From the NCBI GenBank assembly GCA_025927545.1, contig JAICLE010000010.1, positions 1-55,759 on the forward strand: a stretch of DNA of 55,759 nt. The letters run 5' to 3'. The notes beneath the pieces were generated by a model, which was given only the letters and a program-made list of their open reading frames with translations, was not told the origin of the DNA and made no database searches. The position numbers were made by a program, and so were the translations under genes. Origin of the DNA: Gemmatimonadales bacterium (GTDB taxonomy: Bacteria; Gemmatimonadota; Gemmatimonadetes; Gemmatimonadales; GWC2-71-9). The first letter of the stretch is position 1. Every line of letters begins with the position of its first letter. Below are positions 10,054 to 22,536 of this stretch, one piece after another.

Positions 10054-10991
10054 GTGTCCCTCGTGATCGTGGTTCCCGTCTGGCCGCGGAGCGCCGCGGG
10101 CCCGCCACTCAGCCGGGCGATGATGCCCCGGCCACCCGAGGCGCGGGCGAAGCCGGCCGCTGCCTCGACCTTGGGCCTCATGCCGCCCTCGTCCAGCCCA
10201 CCGGCGGCGATCAGCGATTCGGCCTGCGCCACCGTCATTCGCGCGATCGGCCGCGCGGCCGGCGTCCCCCACCCTTCGAACACCGCGTCCACGTTGGTGA
10301 GGATCATCAGCACCTCCGCTCCGAGCTGCGAGGCCAGGATGGCGGCGACCCGATCCTTGTCGACCACCGCGTCCACGCCTTCGAGGCCGAGCAGCGGGTC
10401 GTCGTAGACCGGCGGGCCGCCGCCGCCCGCGGCAATCACGATGGTGCCCTGTTGCACCAGGGTCCGAACGACCGGGAGCTCGACCACGCCAAGAGGCATC
10501 GGGCTGGCCGTCATGCGACGCCAGTTGCCGGCACCGTCCCGGCCCACCGCGCGCTCCGCCTCGCGAAGCCGCGCCACTTCGACTTCCGTAAGCGCGTGGC
10601 CGATGGGTTTGGTGGGGCGGCCGAGCGCCGGATCGTAACGGTCCACCAGCGTCTGGGTGACGAGGGTGACCACATCGCGCCGGAGGCGCGCCGCCCCGAG
10701 CGCGTTCTGCAGCGACTGCTGCAGCATGTAGCCGATCCAGCCGGCCGTCTCCGCGACCAGCACCCCGAGCGGCAGCGGCTGCACCAGGCGGCGGGCGGCC
10801 TCGTTCCTCGCCAGCTCGTCGCCCACCTGGGGCCCGTTGCCGTGCACCAGGACGATCTGCCAGCCGGCCCGGGCCAGCTCCACCACCATCGCCATGCTCT
10901 CGCGCGCGCGCCGGAACTGATTGACCACCGTGGGCTCCTCGCCCTCGCACGCGAGCGCGTTGCCGCCAAGCGCCAGCACGGCGGTCCTCAC
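10050..10991 (-). CDS. arcC: Carbamate kinase
   Basis: The enzyme interconverts carbamoyl phosphate + ADP and carbamate + ATP. The GTG start gives VRTAVLALGGNAL and 313 residues, the usual size. Conserved elements are LVHGNGPQVG, PTKPIG, AGGGGPPV, VVDKDRVAAILA and GGMRPKVEAA. No arginine deiminase or ornithine carbamoyltransferase is nearby, so it is not part of a visible arginine-fermentation operon. It is instead coupled to sucC by a four-base overlap. It may supply or consume ATP in purine or allantoin breakdown encoded elsewhere; that is inference. Confidence 0.9.
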
Positions 10992-11049
10992 GCCGGCCGC
11001 CCGGGGCAAAAGCCCCCGAAGGTAGTCCTGGCCTTCCGGGCGATCAAGC

Positions 11050-13515
11050 TCATGGCGCGGCCGAGTCGGGGGGGAGGCCAAGCGCGTTGCGGAGGTTGCC
11101 CCAGGCCCGGCCGAACGCCTCCCAGTCGGCGGCGCGGAGCGCCGAGTCGGCGCGCAGCAGCTCCCGCCGCGCGTCGTCGAGCCGGGTGGACTGCGGCTGC
11201 CCGGCGATCGCCGGCACCGTGGCTCCCATCAGATTGCTCCAGGCCTCGTTCAGCGTGTGCCCCGCGCCGAGCCGCTCGCCGGTGGCCACGGTGACCCACA
11301 CGAGGACCGGCTTCCCGCTGGCGGCCGGGACGGACGCACCGGCGAAGTGCGACTGATAGGCTACCATGCCGTCAGGCCCGGTGTCGAATCGCACGGGGCC
11401 GCGCTCCAGCCGCCCCCCGTCGTCGCGGATCGAGTCGTTCAGCGCGTCGAAGGACGGGAAGCGGGACCAGCGGCTCTCGAGCGCACCCGCGGACGGCAGC
11501 GCGGCGGCGGAATCGAACCGCGCCAGCCGCAGCGCGTCGCTTCCCTCCTCCCGCGTGGCCAGGAGCAGCGCGCTCAGGCGGCGCTCGCCGGGCCGCTCGA
11601 ACGTAACGGTGAGCGCCGGCCCCGTGGTGTCCCGAAGCCATGATGCCTCCACGCTCGGCAGCTCCGGCGACTCCGCCGCGGCGCGGCTTCCCGGGCTTCC
11701 GTACGACCGTTCCGAGCGCTCGAGGGCGCGCGCCTGCAGCCGAAACAGCTCCGCCGGGTACGGGGCGGCCCGCCAGAGTCCGTCCGGGATGGCAGAGGCC
11801 GGCTCGACCACCCCGCCGGCGATCGCGGCCCACGCGGCGGCCAACGCGTCGCTCCCGGGCCGCAGAAAGATCCGCGTTACGCCGCTCCGGGCCAGCACGA
11901 CGCCGACCAGTCCGGCGCGGACCCCGGCCGTGCCGCGCCCGCGCCATTCGAGCCGCGAGGAGAGCGGGAAGGCGGCCGCCGGCAGGTAGCCATCCGCGAG
12001 CCACACGAGCTCGCCATCCACCACGCGCGCAACCGCGTCGCCCCATTCGGCGAAGGGCGCGAGGCGCGCCAGCCGCTGCGCCGGCGAGAGCTCCCAGTCC
12101 ACCCGCATGCCGGGCGCGAGCGGGCTCAGAATCTCCGGCGCCTGCAGCGTCCAGGCGAGCGGGACGCGCCGGAGCCAGCTATCGAGCGCCACGCCCGGGT
12201 CGTCGTCGCGGCCGAGCCGGTAGGGGGGGGCCTGCGGATGGTAGGAGCGCTCGCCGAGCTCGAGCAACGGGAGCGCGGCGGGCACCGGGAGCGAATCCTG
12301 GCGACGATAGAACAGGGCCTCGCCGGCGGGGCCGGCGCGATCGTCAGCCTGGGCGGTGACCACGACGCGGTCCCGCGGCAGCACCCGCGCGACCAGCCAG
12401 ACGGGGCGCCGCCGGCCTCCCACCGTGATGAGCGCGGGATCCGCCGAGATGACGTCCGCGGAGTCGCTCGCGACGAGGCGCGAGGCCATCGCCGGGTTCC
12501 AGAGCGACGGCACGGGCGGCGGGTACGTCCGTGTGCCGGTGGGCGCCGGCATCTCGCTGAGCGACTCGAGTCCGTACGCCATGCCCTGCAGCAGGTCGGT
12601 GATGCGCCGGTCCGCCGCCGGCTCGCCCTGGCCGCGGAGCGCGGGGGGCACCATCCAGTGGCCCACCATGGAGGCGAGCGGCAGCACGATCCAGCCGGCG
12701 GCCGCGAGCGCGTGGCGCGCGCGGACGGCCCACACCGCGGAGAGGAGCGCGGTGGCCAGCGCCACGCCGCCGAGGATCGGCGCCGTGAACCGGGTCGCCG
12801 TCCAGAGCGCGCGGTCCGGCGTGCCGGTCAGCCCGGCAACGAGCTCGTAGGGCTCGAGCATGTAGCCCCAGAAGAGCAGAAGGGCGAGCGCCACGAGCAG
12901 CCAGCCCAGATGGCTCCGCGCGTGCCCGTTGATCGCGGGGCGCCCGTCGATCCAGCGGATCGCCCCCACGAGCAGATAGAGGCCGAACACCAGGCCGAGC
13001 GCCAGAGAGACGAGGAGAAAGCAGAACCCGTGCGCCGCGAGCCAGAGCGGGAGCTGCGCGACGTACAGTCCCACGTCGCGCTGCATGAGCGGATCGGCAA
13101 CGCCGTAGGTGACACCCTGCCAGGCGAGCGCCACGTCCGACGCGTAGCCGGCGAAGTTCCCGCCCACGAGGACGCCGAGGAGGGCGCCGGCCCCGACCGC
13201 CAGCACCAGCAGCGAGCCGGGGGTGAGCGCCTCGCGGAACTCGAGGTTGGCCACGTTCCGGCGGACCTGGACGGAGCCCACGGCGCGGTAGACGACCAGC
13301 AGGTGTCCGATGAACCACGCGGCGGCCACGGCGATGCCGGCCAGGCGGAGCGTGAGGTGGAGCAGGTCCCAGTTGGTGAGGAACTCGACGGCGGCGGGCG
13401 ACGTCTCCGCGGCCCACCAGCGGTCGGCCAGGAACCGTGACAGCCACTGGCCCGCGAAGAGCAGCAGGACGACCGCCGTGAGCGCGAGGGTCAGCCGGCG
13501 CGCGCGGCGGGACAC
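11050..13515 (-). CDS. UPF0182 family membrane protein
   Basis: An 821-residue protein of the UPF0182 (COG1615) family, whose function is unknown. The N-terminal third has about seven membrane helices (residues roughly 8-27, 55-75, 105-130, 160-190, 205-225, 240-265, 270-290). It contains RRNVANLEFREALTPGSLL, close to the family's conserved segment. The rest is a large extracytoplasmic region with PYPAELFRLQARALERSERSYG. The family is usually about 900 residues, so this one is slightly short. It follows the phosphohexomutase by four bases and is probably co-transcribed from the nuo side. Confidence 0.82.
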   Translation of the reverse strand: MSRRARRLTLALTAVVLLLFAGQWLSRFLADRWWAAETSPAAVEFLTNWDLLHLTLRLAGIAVAAAWFIGHLLVVYRAVGSVQVRRNVANLEFREALTPGSLLVLAVGAGALLGVLVGGNFAGYASDVALAWQGVTYGVADPLMQRDVGLYVAQLPLWLAAHGFCFLLVSLALGLVFGLYLLVGAIRWIDGRPAINGHARSHLGWLLVALALLLFWGYMLEPYELVAGLTGTPDRALWTATRFTAPILGGVALATALLSAVWAVRARHALAAAGWIVLPLASMVGHWMVPPALRGQGEPAADRRITDLLQGMAYGLESLSEMPAPTGTRTYPPPVPSLWNPAMASRLVASDSADVISADPALITVGGRRRPVWLVARVLPRDRVVVTAQADDRAGPAGEALFYRRQDSLPVPAALPLLELGERSYHPQAPPYRLGRDDDPGVALDSWLRRVPLAWTLQAPEILSPLAPGMRVDWELSPAQRLARLAPFAEWGDAVARVVDGELVWLADGYLPAAAFPLSSRLEWRGRGTAGVRAGLVGVVLARSGVTRIFLRPGSDALAAAWAAIAGGVVEPASAIPDGLWRAAPYPAELFRLQARALERSERSYGSPGSRAAAESPELPSVEASWLRDTTGPALTVTFERPGERRLSALLLATREEGSDALRLARFDSAAALPSAGALESRWSRFPSFDALNDSIRDDGGRLERGPVRFDTGPDGMVAYQSHFAGASVPAASGKPVLVWVTVATGERLGAGHTLNEAWSNLMGATVPAIAGQPQSTRLDDARRELLRADSALRAADWEAFGRAWGNLRNALGLPPDSAAP

Positions 13516-13519
13516 GAGG

Positions 13520-14890
13520 CTACGCGCGGACGCCCTGCCCCGCGAGCCAGCCGACGACCTCGCTGCGGGCGGCGTCCAGGGCCTGGGGGTCGCTGGCCTC
13601 GAAGCGGAGCACGAGAATGGGCTGGGTGTTCGAGGCGCGGAGCAATCCCCAGCCGTGCGGAAAGGTGATGCGAACGCCGTCGATGGTGTTGACCGGGTAG
13701 ATGGCCGAGAAATGCTCGGCCGCTCGTTCCACGATCGGGAACTTCCGCTCTTCCGGGACGTCCACGCGGATCTCCGGCGTGGAGGTGGTCCGGGGCAGGT
13801 CGGCCAGGAGGGCGGCGAGGCCGAACGGGCCGCGGCTCACGATCTCGAGCAGCCGGGCCGCGGCGAACAGGGCGTCGTCGAAGCCCAGGTAGTCGCCGCC
13901 GAAGAACATGTGGCCGCTCATCTCGCCGGCGAGCGGCGCCTCCAGCTCCTTCATTCTGGCCTTGATCAGCGAGTGGCCCGTCTTCCACATGACCGGCCGC
14001 GCGCCCGCGTCGGTCAGGGCCGCCGGGAGCACCTCGGAACATTTCACGTCGAAGATCACCGGCGTGCCGGGGCCGAACCGGCGCACGGCATCGCGGCCCA
14101 GGACCACCAGCAGCAGATCGCCCCAGACGATCTCGCCGGTTTCGTCGACGGCGCCGATCCGGTCGGCATCGCCGTCGAAGGCGAGCCCCAGCTCCGCGCC
14201 GGTCCGGCGAACCTCCGCCTGCAGGTCGCGGAGGTTCGCGGGCACCGTCGGGTCGGGGTGGTGGTTGGGAAACGTGCCATCGGAGTCGCAAAAGAGCGGC
14301 GTGACCTCGGCGCCGAGCGCGCGCAGGGTGGCCACGGACACGAGGCTGCCGGCACCGTTGCCGCAGTCCACCACCACCCGCACGGCGCGCTCGAGATGGT
14401 GGCGGCTGACGATCGCCTCGCGATAGCGCTCGAGGACGGAGCCGTCGCTCGTCTCCCGGCCACTGCCGCTTCGGCACCGATCGGTGACGATCAGCTCCCA
14501 CAGCTCGAGGATCTCGTCCCCATGAAAGGCGTCGCCACCCAGGACCAGCTTGAATCCGTTGAACTCGGGCGGGTTGTGCGAGCCGGTGACCTGCACGCCG
14601 CCATCGGCGCCAAGGGTGGGAACGGCGAAGTAGAGCGCGGGTGTGGGCAGCGTTCCCACGTCGACCGCGGTGCCGCCGGCCTCCACCACGCCGGCGCGCA
14701 CCGCCCGGGCCAGCGCCGTGCCCGAGGGCCGGTTGTCGCGGCCCACCACGAGCACGGGCGCACGCCCCAGGCGCTCCCATCCGACGGTCGCGAAGGCGCG
14801 GCCAATGCCGCGCGCGAGCTCGGGGGTGAGCTCGGTCCCCACGAGCCCGCGGATGTCATACTGTCGGAAGATGGACCGGGGAACGTTCAT
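13520..14890 (-). CDS. Phosphomannomutase/phosphoglucomutase
   Basis: A 456-residue member of the alpha-D-phosphohexomutase family that shifts phosphate between C6 and C1 of hexoses for sugar-nucleotide synthesis. The active serine is Ser104 in VTGSHNPPEFNG. The metal loop is FDGDADRIG, the sugar-specificity loop GEMSGHMFF, and the phosphate loop RASNTQPILVLRFEA. The N-terminus IFRQYDIRG is typical of bifunctional PMM/PGM (AlgC-like). The ATG overlaps the nuoN stop by one base (TGATG). A second, distinct phosphoglucomutase lies near 48.4 kb. Confidence 0.9.
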   Translation of the reverse strand: MNVPRSIFRQYDIRGLVGTELTPELARGIGRAFATVGWERLGRAPVLVVGRDNRPSGTALARAVRAGVVEAGGTAVDVGTLPTPALYFAVPTLGADGGVQVTGSHNPPEFNGFKLVLGGDAFHGDEILELWELIVTDRCRSGSGRETSDGSVLERYREAIVSRHHLERAVRVVVDCGNGAGSLVSVATLRALGAEVTPLFCDSDGTFPNHHPDPTVPANLRDLQAEVRRTGAELGLAFDGDADRIGAVDETGEIVWGDLLLVVLGRDAVRRFGPGTPVIFDVKCSEVLPAALTDAGARPVMWKTGHSLIKARMKELEAPLAGEMSGHMFFGGDYLGFDDALFAAARLLEIVSRGPFGLAALLADLPRTTSTPEIRVDVPEERKFPIVERAAEHFSAIYPVNTIDGVRITFPHGWGLLRASNTQPILVLRFEASDPQALDAARSEVVGWLAGQGVRA

Positions 14891-16392
14891 CAGGGCCCGG
14901 CGAACGGCAGCCCCGTCTGGGTCAGCGTCAGGGCGCTCTGGCCCGCGACGTCGAGCAGCGGCCCCGGCCAGACCCCGAAGAGGAGCACCACGGCCACCGC
15001 GAGCGCGATGGCGCCGAGCGCCGCCGGGGCGAGCCGCACGCCGGCATAGCGCTCGCTGTCGGGCGCGGGACGCATGTACATCGCCATCACCACCGGCAGA
15101 TAGTAGCCAGCGCTCACCACGCTGGTCAGCACCAGGATGACCGGCAGGATGTACTGCCGCTCGGCCGCAAGGGCCGAGATGATGTACCACTTTCCCATGA
15201 AGCCGAAGGTGCCGGGGAAGCCCAGCAGCGAGAACATGCAGACGCTGAACCCGAACGCCACCCAGGGCCGGCTGCGGGCCAGGCCGGCGATGTCGTCCAG
15301 CGACACGTCACGCTCCCCCCCTCGGCCGAATACGGAGAGAAACCCGAATGCCGCGAGCGTGACGAGGCTGTAGGCCAGCAGATAGAACAGCACCGCGCCG
15401 GCGCCCGCCTGCGTGCCGGCCCAGACGGCGGTGAGAAGATAGCCGGCGTGCGCGATGGAACTATAGGCCAGCATCCGCTTGAGCGAGCGCTGGACCAGCG
15501 CCGCCAGGTTGCCCACCACCATGGACGCGATGGCCAGGCCGGCGACGATCGGCTGCCAGAGGGACGTGGCCGACGGGAACGCCTCGAGCAGCACGCGGAC
15601 CAGCGCGGCGAAGGCGGCCGCCTTGACGCCGGTGGCCATGAAACCGGTGACCGGCGTGGGCGAGCCATCGTAGACGTCCGGCGCCCACATGTGGAACGGC
15701 ACCGCCGCCACCTTGAACCCGAGGCCGATGAGCAGGAGCCCGAGGCCGAGGGCCGCCATGAGCGGCAGCGGCCGGCCCGCGAGCTGCGCGCCCACCAGCG
15801 AAAGGTTGGTCGTGCCCGTGGCGCCGTAGACCAGCGCGATGCCGTAGAGCAGGAAGCCGGAGGCGAATGCGCCGATGAGGAAATACTTGAGCGCCGCTTC
15901 GGCGGACGCGGGGTTGTTCCGGTCGTAGCCCGCCAGCACGTACACCCCGACCGACATCACCTCGAGGCCGAGGAACAGGACGATCAGGTCTTCCGCCCCG
16001 GCGAGGAACAGCATGCCGGCGGTGGACAGCAGCACCAGGGGGTAGTACTCCGGCGCCAGCAGCGACTCACGCTCGAGATAGCCGAGGGAGAGCAGGATCG
16101 TGCCGCCGGCGGCAATCAACGCCACGGCGTCGGCGCCGTAGCGGAAGGGGTCGAGCGCCACCATCTGCGCCAGGCCGGCGGGCGTGGCGCCATTGACCCA
16201 GAGCGCCGCCAGCCCGGCCGCGCTGACCGCCACGCCCGCGAAGCTGAGCCAGCCCGCGAGCCGGCTGTCCTCGGCCGTCCGGTGGCGCCAGGCGACCACC
16301 AGCAGCACGAGGAGGGCCCATCCGGTGAGCAGGAGCTCCGGCAGGAGCGCCAGCATGATCCCGCCGGGGGTGCCGAGATCGAGCTGGGTCAT
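14890..16392 (-). CDS. nuoN: NADH-quinone oxidoreductase subunit N
   Basis: This is one of the three antiporter-like membrane subunits of complex I, 500 residues with about 14 helices. Start MTQLDLGTPGGIM. The family segments EYYPLVLLSTAGMLFLAGAEDLI and AALKYFLIGAFASGFLLYG, and the helix bundle around PFHMWAPDVYDGSPTPVTGFMAT, are present. It is the last nuo gene, overlapping nuoM by four bases and the downstream mutase by one. Confidence 0.96.
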   Translation of the reverse strand: MTQLDLGTPGGIMLALLPELLLTGWALLVLLVVAWRHRTAEDSRLAGWLSFAGVAVSAAGLAALWVNGATPAGLAQMVALDPFRYGADAVALIAAGGTILLSLGYLERESLLAPEYYPLVLLSTAGMLFLAGAEDLIVLFLGLEVMSVGVYVLAGYDRNNPASAEAALKYFLIGAFASGFLLYGIALVYGATGTTNLSLVGAQLAGRPLPLMAALGLGLLLIGLGFKVAAVPFHMWAPDVYDGSPTPVTGFMATGVKAAAFAALVRVLLEAFPSATSLWQPIVAGLAIASMVVGNLAALVQRSLKRMLAYSSIAHAGYLLTAVWAGTQAGAGAVLFYLLAYSLVTLAAFGFLSVFGRGGERDVSLDDIAGLARSRPWVAFGFSVCMFSLLGFPGTFGFMGKWYIISALAAERQYILPVILVLTSVVSAGYYLPVVMAMYMRPAPDSERYAGVRLAPAALGAIALAVAVVLLFGVWPGPLLDVAGQSALTLTQTGLPFAGP

Positions 16393-17960
16393 CGCCGCGC
16401 CTCCTCGACCACGTGTCGCAGGACGCCGAGCGCCGTCGTGGGGCCCGTGCGCGTGACGGCGGTGGCCTCGAGATACTGCCGAGTCGCGGGCTCCATCCGG
16501 CGGAGGATCGGCGCGGGATACAGCCCGATCCACACGATGCCGACCACCAGCGGCAGGATCACCGCCAGCTCCCGCGCGGTGAGGTCGCCGAAGCGCTCGT
16601 TCTCGGGGTCATCGAGCCGGTTGTAGATGATGCGCTGGATGGCCCACAGCAGGTACCCGGCGGCGAAGATGACGACGGTCGTGGCAATGACGGTGGCCCG
16701 CGGAAAGGCGGTGATGCTCCCCAGCAGGACGAGGAACTCGCCGACGAAGCCGTTGAGGCCGGGAAGCCCGATGGAGGAGAACGCCACCACCGTGAGCAGC
16801 AGGCTGAACACCGGCACCACCCGGGCGATCCCGCCGTACGCCTCGAGCAGCCGGGTGTGCCGGCGCTCGTACATCATGCCGATGAGGAGGAAGAGCGCGC
16901 CGGTGGAGAGACCATGGCTGATCATGACGATCAGGGCACCCTGCACGCTCTGCATCGTGCCCCCCCAGATCCCCAGCATGACCAGGCCGAGGTGACTCAC
17001 CGAGGAGTAGGCCACCAGCTTCTTGAAGTCCGGCTGCACCAGCGCCACGAGCGCGCCGTAGATGACGCCGATGACGGCGAGCGTCACCATGAGGGCGCTT
17101 ACGGCCGGGCTCAGCGCCACGCCGGGGAAGAACGGCACGGCGAACCGGAGGAAGCCGTAGGTTCCGATCTTCAGCATGACGGAGGCGAGCAGCACGCTAC
17201 CGGCCGTGGGCGCCTCGACGTGCGCGTCGGGGAGCCAGGTGTGGAACGGGAAGATCGGGACCTTGATGGCGAAGGCGAGCGCAAAGGCGGCGAACAGCCA
17301 GGGCGCCGCGCTCCCGGCCGCGCCCGCATTCCGCAGCAGATGCTCGTACGCGAACGAGAGCTGGCCGGTGGCGGCCTGCACCTTCCACACCAGCACCACG
17401 ATGGCCACCAGCATGAGCAGGGAGCCGGTCATGGTGTACACGAAGAACTTGATCGCCGCGTAGACCCGGTTGGTGCCGCCCCAGATCCCGATGATGAAGT
17501 ACATCGGGATCAGCGTCAGCTCGAAGTAGACGTAGAACAGGAACAGGTCGAGCGCGATGAACACGCCGACGAGGGCGGTGAGCATCGTGAGCATGAGGGC
17601 GTAGAAGCCCCGCTCGCGGGTGGAGATGTAGTGCCAGCTCGCGAGCACGCTGAGGGGCATCAGCACGGTGGTGAGCAGCACCATCACGAGCGAGATGCCG
17701 TCGATCCCGACGCGGTAGCTGATCCCCCAGCTCGGGATCCAGGGGATGTTGGCGACGAGCTGGAGTCCCGCCTGTCCCGGCACCAGCGCCCACCAGAGGC
17801 CCAGGGAGAGCACGAGCTCCAGCGTGGTCACCACCAGCGCCGTCCGCCGGGCCGACTTCGGGTCGCCCAGGAGCACGGGGACCACGCCGAGCAGCGGCAG
17901 GACGATGAGGGCGTGAAGAATCCACTCCCCGTAATGGATCGACTGCAGGAACTGAGTCAT
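16389..17960 (-). CDS. nuoM: NADH-quinone oxidoreductase subunit M
   Basis: A proton-pumping antiporter-like subunit of complex I, 523 residues. It contains the key glutamate region FYVYFELTLIPMYFIIGIWGG and the lysine helix FPFHTWLPDAHVEAPTAGSV. VGEFLVLLG lies near the C-terminus. About 14 membrane helices are expected. The nuoL stop is separated from its start by seven bases. Confidence 0.96.
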   Translation of the reverse strand: MTQFLQSIHYGEWILHALIVLPLLGVVPVLLGDPKSARRTALVVTTLELVLSLGLWWALVPGQAGLQLVANIPWIPSWGISYRVGIDGISLVMVLLTTVLMPLSVLASWHYISTRERGFYALMLTMLTALVGVFIALDLFLFYVYFELTLIPMYFIIGIWGGTNRVYAAIKFFVYTMTGSLLMLVAIVVLVWKVQAATGQLSFAYEHLLRNAGAAGSAAPWLFAAFALAFAIKVPIFPFHTWLPDAHVEAPTAGSVLLASVMLKIGTYGFLRFAVPFFPGVALSPAVSALMVTLAVIGVIYGALVALVQPDFKKLVAYSSVSHLGLVMLGIWGGTMQSVQGALIVMISHGLSTGALFLLIGMMYERRHTRLLEAYGGIARVVPVFSLLLTVVAFSSIGLPGLNGFVGEFLVLLGSITAFPRATVIATTVVIFAAGYLLWAIQRIIYNRLDDPENERFGDLTARELAVILPLVVGIVWIGLYPAPILRRMEPATRQYLEATAVTRTGPTTALGVLRHVVEEARR

Positions 17961-17967
17961 GGCCTGC

Positions 17968-19940
<1,973 letters not shown>

Positions 19941-19941
<1 letters not shown>

Positions 19942-20249
19942 CAGCCCTGGAGGAGGTTGAGCTGCTTGAGGTCGACGGACTGCTTGAGACGGAAGATCGC
20001 GAGAATGATGGCCAGCCCCACCGCCGCCTCCGCCGCGGCCACCGTCATCACGAAGAGCACGATGATCTGGCCGCCGGAGCCGTGGAGCTGCGCCAGCGCG
20101 ATGAAGGAGAGATTCACCGCGTTGAGCATCAGCTCGATGCACATGAACAGCACGATGGCGTTCCGGCGCAGGAGCACCCCGGCGACGCCCAGGCTGAACA
20201 GGATGGCCGAGAGCCCCAGCGAGGGCCCCAGCAGCGACGTGGCAGGCAT
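19941..20249 (-). CDS. nuoK: NADH-quinone oxidoreductase subunit K
   Basis: A small membrane subunit of complex I, 102 residues with three helices. The second helix has the conserved glutamate in [16 protein letters not shown] and the third has [17 protein letters not shown]. The start [18 protein letters not shown] overlaps the nuoJ stop by one base (TGATG). Confidence 0.95.
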
Positions 20250-20806
20250 CAGAGTCTCCGCTTGGCGAGCACGACCGCGCCGACCAGGGCGGTGAGCAGG
20301 AGGACGGAGGTGATCTCGAAGGGAACCAGGTACACCTGGAAGAGCGGGCCCGCCAGGCCGCCCACCACCCCGCGCACCGCCGTCTCGTGCCGGCTGAGCT
20401 CGCCGGCGGCGAAGACCGTCGCCGGGTCGGAGAGCGTGGGGGCCTGGGCCAGATCGGCCGCGAGCCGGGCCGGCGTATAGCGCCACAGCGTGAGGAGCTC
20501 GATCAGCAGCAGGCCGATGATGACCACCGTGGCCCCGATGCTCCCCGAGCCGCGCAGGTCGGTCGTCGCGCGCGTCAGGTTGAGCAGCATGATCACGAAC
20601 AGGAACACCACCATGATCGCGCCGACGTACACCAGGATCTGGAGAATGCCGATCAGCTCCGCCCCGAGCAGGAAGAAGATGGCCGCCAGCGAGAACATGG
20701 TGGACATGAGCCACATGGCCGACGCGACCGGGTTGCGGTTGAGCACGCACAGCGTGGCCCCGAGCACCGCGGCGGCGGCGAAGACCCAGAATACGACCGC
20801 GGTCAT
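20249..20806 (-). CDS. nuoJ: NADH-quinone oxidoreductase subunit J
   Basis: A membrane subunit of complex I, 185 residues with five helices. [21 protein letters not shown] is the hallmark third-helix region with the pi-bulge sequence. The C-terminus [19 protein letters not shown] is typical. It directly abuts nuoI with no spacer. Confidence 0.95.
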   Translation of the reverse strand: MTAVVFWVFAAAAVLGATLCVLNRNPVASAMWLMSTMFSLAAIFFLLGAELIGILQILVYVGAIMVVFLFVIMLLNLTRATTDLRGSGSIGATVVIIGLLLIELLTLWRYTPARLAADLAQAPTLSDPATVFAAGELSRHETAVRGVVGGLAGPLFQVYLVPFEITSVLLLTALVGAVVLAKRRL

Positions 20807-21313
20807 CTACTCGCCCCGGGGGTCCGACGGGTCCCAGAGCGTCGAGACGGCGTGGGTCTGCGACTGCAGCCGCTCCAGGTCGTACACGAAACGCCCACGA
20901 CTGTACTCCGAGTTCTCGAAGTGGACACCCACGTGAATGGCCTCCTCGGGGCAGACCTCCTGGCAATAGCCGCAGAAGATGCAGCGGAACTCGTCGATCT
21001 CGTAGATCAGGGGATAGCGGTTCCCGTGCTCGTCCTCACCCGGCACCAGCTTGATGCAGTTGGCCGGACAGATCTGGGGGCAGAGTCCGCAGGCCACGCA
21101 CTTGGACCGGCCCTGCTCGTCGGTGAGCATCCGGTGGGTGCCGCGCCACCGCTGGGAGAGGCTCCAGTCGGGCGTGCTCTTCTGCTCCGGGTACTGCATC
21201 GTCACCCTGGGCTCGAACATGTGCTTGAAGGTGAGGGCCATCCCCTTGAGCGTGGCCCGCACGTAGCTGACCTGCCGCTCGGGACGCTTCATGACCTTGA
21301 CGCCGATCGCCAT
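20807..21313 (-). CDS. nuoI: NADH-quinone oxidoreductase subunit I
   Basis: A peripheral-arm subunit carrying clusters N6a and N6b. Two ferredoxin motifs are visible, [16 protein letters not shown] and [16 protein letters not shown], at about residues 72-88 and 111-127. The 168-residue protein starts [13 protein letters not shown], one base overlapping the nuoH stop; the longer frame upstream is inside nuoH. Confidence 0.96.
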   Translation of the reverse strand: MAIGVKVMKRPERQVSYVRATLKGMALTFKHMFEPRVTMQYPEQKSTPDWSLSQRWRGTHRMLTDEQGRSKCVACGLCPQICPANCIKLVPGEDEHGNRYPLIYEIDEFRCIFCGYCQEVCPEEAIHVGVHFENSEYSRGRFVYDLERLQSQTHAVSTLWDPSDPRGE

Positions 21314-22536
21314 CAGCCCGGCACCTCGAAAGTTTGCGGCCGCCGGCTGGCGGCCCCCTTGATGAAGAGCCCGCTGTCGAGCAGGCCGAAGACCAGGATG
21401 CCGAGCACGATGTTCACCCCGAAGAGGATGAGGGCGCTCAGCCTGGGGTCGGTGATGCCGGCGACGTGCTGAATGAGGTAGATCGCCGTGCAGATGACCA
21501 TGATGTACACCAGCGCGAGCGGCATGAGCACCTTCCACCCGAGCGTCATCAGTTGATCGTAGCGGAACCGCGGCAGGGTCCACCGGATCCACATCACGAA
21601 GAAGATCCAGAACATCAGCTTGAGGAAGAAGAACCCGCCCGTGGCCAGTGTCTGAAGCACCCCGCCCTGCTCGTCCCATCGCCCCGGAATGTCCCAGCCG
21701 CCGAAGAAGAGCGTGGTCACCATGGCGCAGACCGTCACCACGTTGGCATACTCGGCGATGAAGAAGAAGGAGAACTTCATCGCGCTGTACTCGGTGTGAT
21801 AGCCGGCGATCAGCTCCGATTCGGCCTCGGGCAGGTCGAAGGGCAGCCGGTTGGTCTCGGCGAAGCCCGAGACCAGAAAGATGAAGAATGAGAGAAACAG
21901 CGGGAGCACGTACCAGAGCCCGGCCTGCTGGCTCCGGATGATCGCCCCGAAGCTGACGTCTCCGCTCATGAGGAGGACGGGGATGAGGCTCAGCCCCATC
22001 GCCACCTCATAGGAGATCATCTGCGCGCTGGCGCGGAGGCCGCCCAGGAGAGCGTACTTGCTGTTGGACGACCACCCGGCGAGCGCGATCCCGTAGACGC
22101 CCATCGAGCTGATCGCCAGCACGAAGAGAAAACCGACGGGCACGTCGGCGACGACCATCGGCATGAGCCCGTGGTGGACGAAGCGGCCGAGCGGCCCGAG
22201 GGTGAAGTCGAAGTCCACCGGCAGCGGCGCCGCGAAGGGGATGACGGCGGAGAGGAGCAGCGCCGGAATGAACGACATCGCCGGCGCGAGCAGGAAGAGC
22301 CACTTGTTGGCCTGCGCCGGGTAGGTCTCCTCCTTGAGGATGTTCTTCACCCCGTCGGCGGCGGGCTGCAGCAGGCCGGCCCAGCCGACCCGGTTGGGCC
22401 CGAGCCGGTTCTGCATCCACGCGCTGACCTTCCGCTCCATCAGGGTGAGCATCGCCACGCCGATCATGACCACCGTGAAGACGAAGAGCATCTTCAGGAC
22501 GCTGAGCAGGAGGAATCCCTTCATCTCGGGGGTCAT
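21313..22536 (-). CDS. nuoH: NADH-quinone oxidoreductase subunit H
   Basis: A membrane subunit that forms part of the quinone chamber, 407 residues with eight or nine helices. Conserved motifs are ERKVSAWMQNRLGPNRVG, GLLQPAADGVKNILKEE, and the glutamate-rich loop FAETNRLPFDLPEAESELIAG (in two parts). The start MTPEMKGFLLL overlaps the nuoG stop by four bases. Confidence 0.96.
   Translation of the reverse strand: MTPEMKGFLLLSVLKMLFVFTVVMIGVAMLTLMERKVSAWMQNRLGPNRVGWAGLLQPAADGVKNILKEETYPAQANKWLFLLAPAMSFIPALLLSAVIPFAAPLPVDFDFTLGPLGRFVHHGLMPMVVADVPVGFLFVLAISSMGVYGIALAGWSSNSKYALLGGLRASAQMISYEVAMGLSLIPVLLMSGDVSFGAIIRSQQAGLWYVLPLFLSFFIFLVSGFAETNRLPFDLPEAESELIAGYHTEYSAMKFSFFFIAEYANVVTVCAMVTTLFFGGWDIPGRWDEQGGVLQTLATGGFFFLKLMFWIFFVMWIRWTLPRFRYDQLMTLGWKVLMPLALVYIMVICTAIYLIQHVAGITDPRLSALILFGVNIVLGILVFGLLDSGLFIKGAASRRPQTFEVPG

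Noticed and set aside
11002-11018. GGGGC-AAAA-GCCCC hairpin as a terminator between UPF0182 and carbamate kinase
   Set aside because: The stem is five base pairs with no T-run, in a GC-rich background where such stems are frequent. It is not enough to call a terminator.
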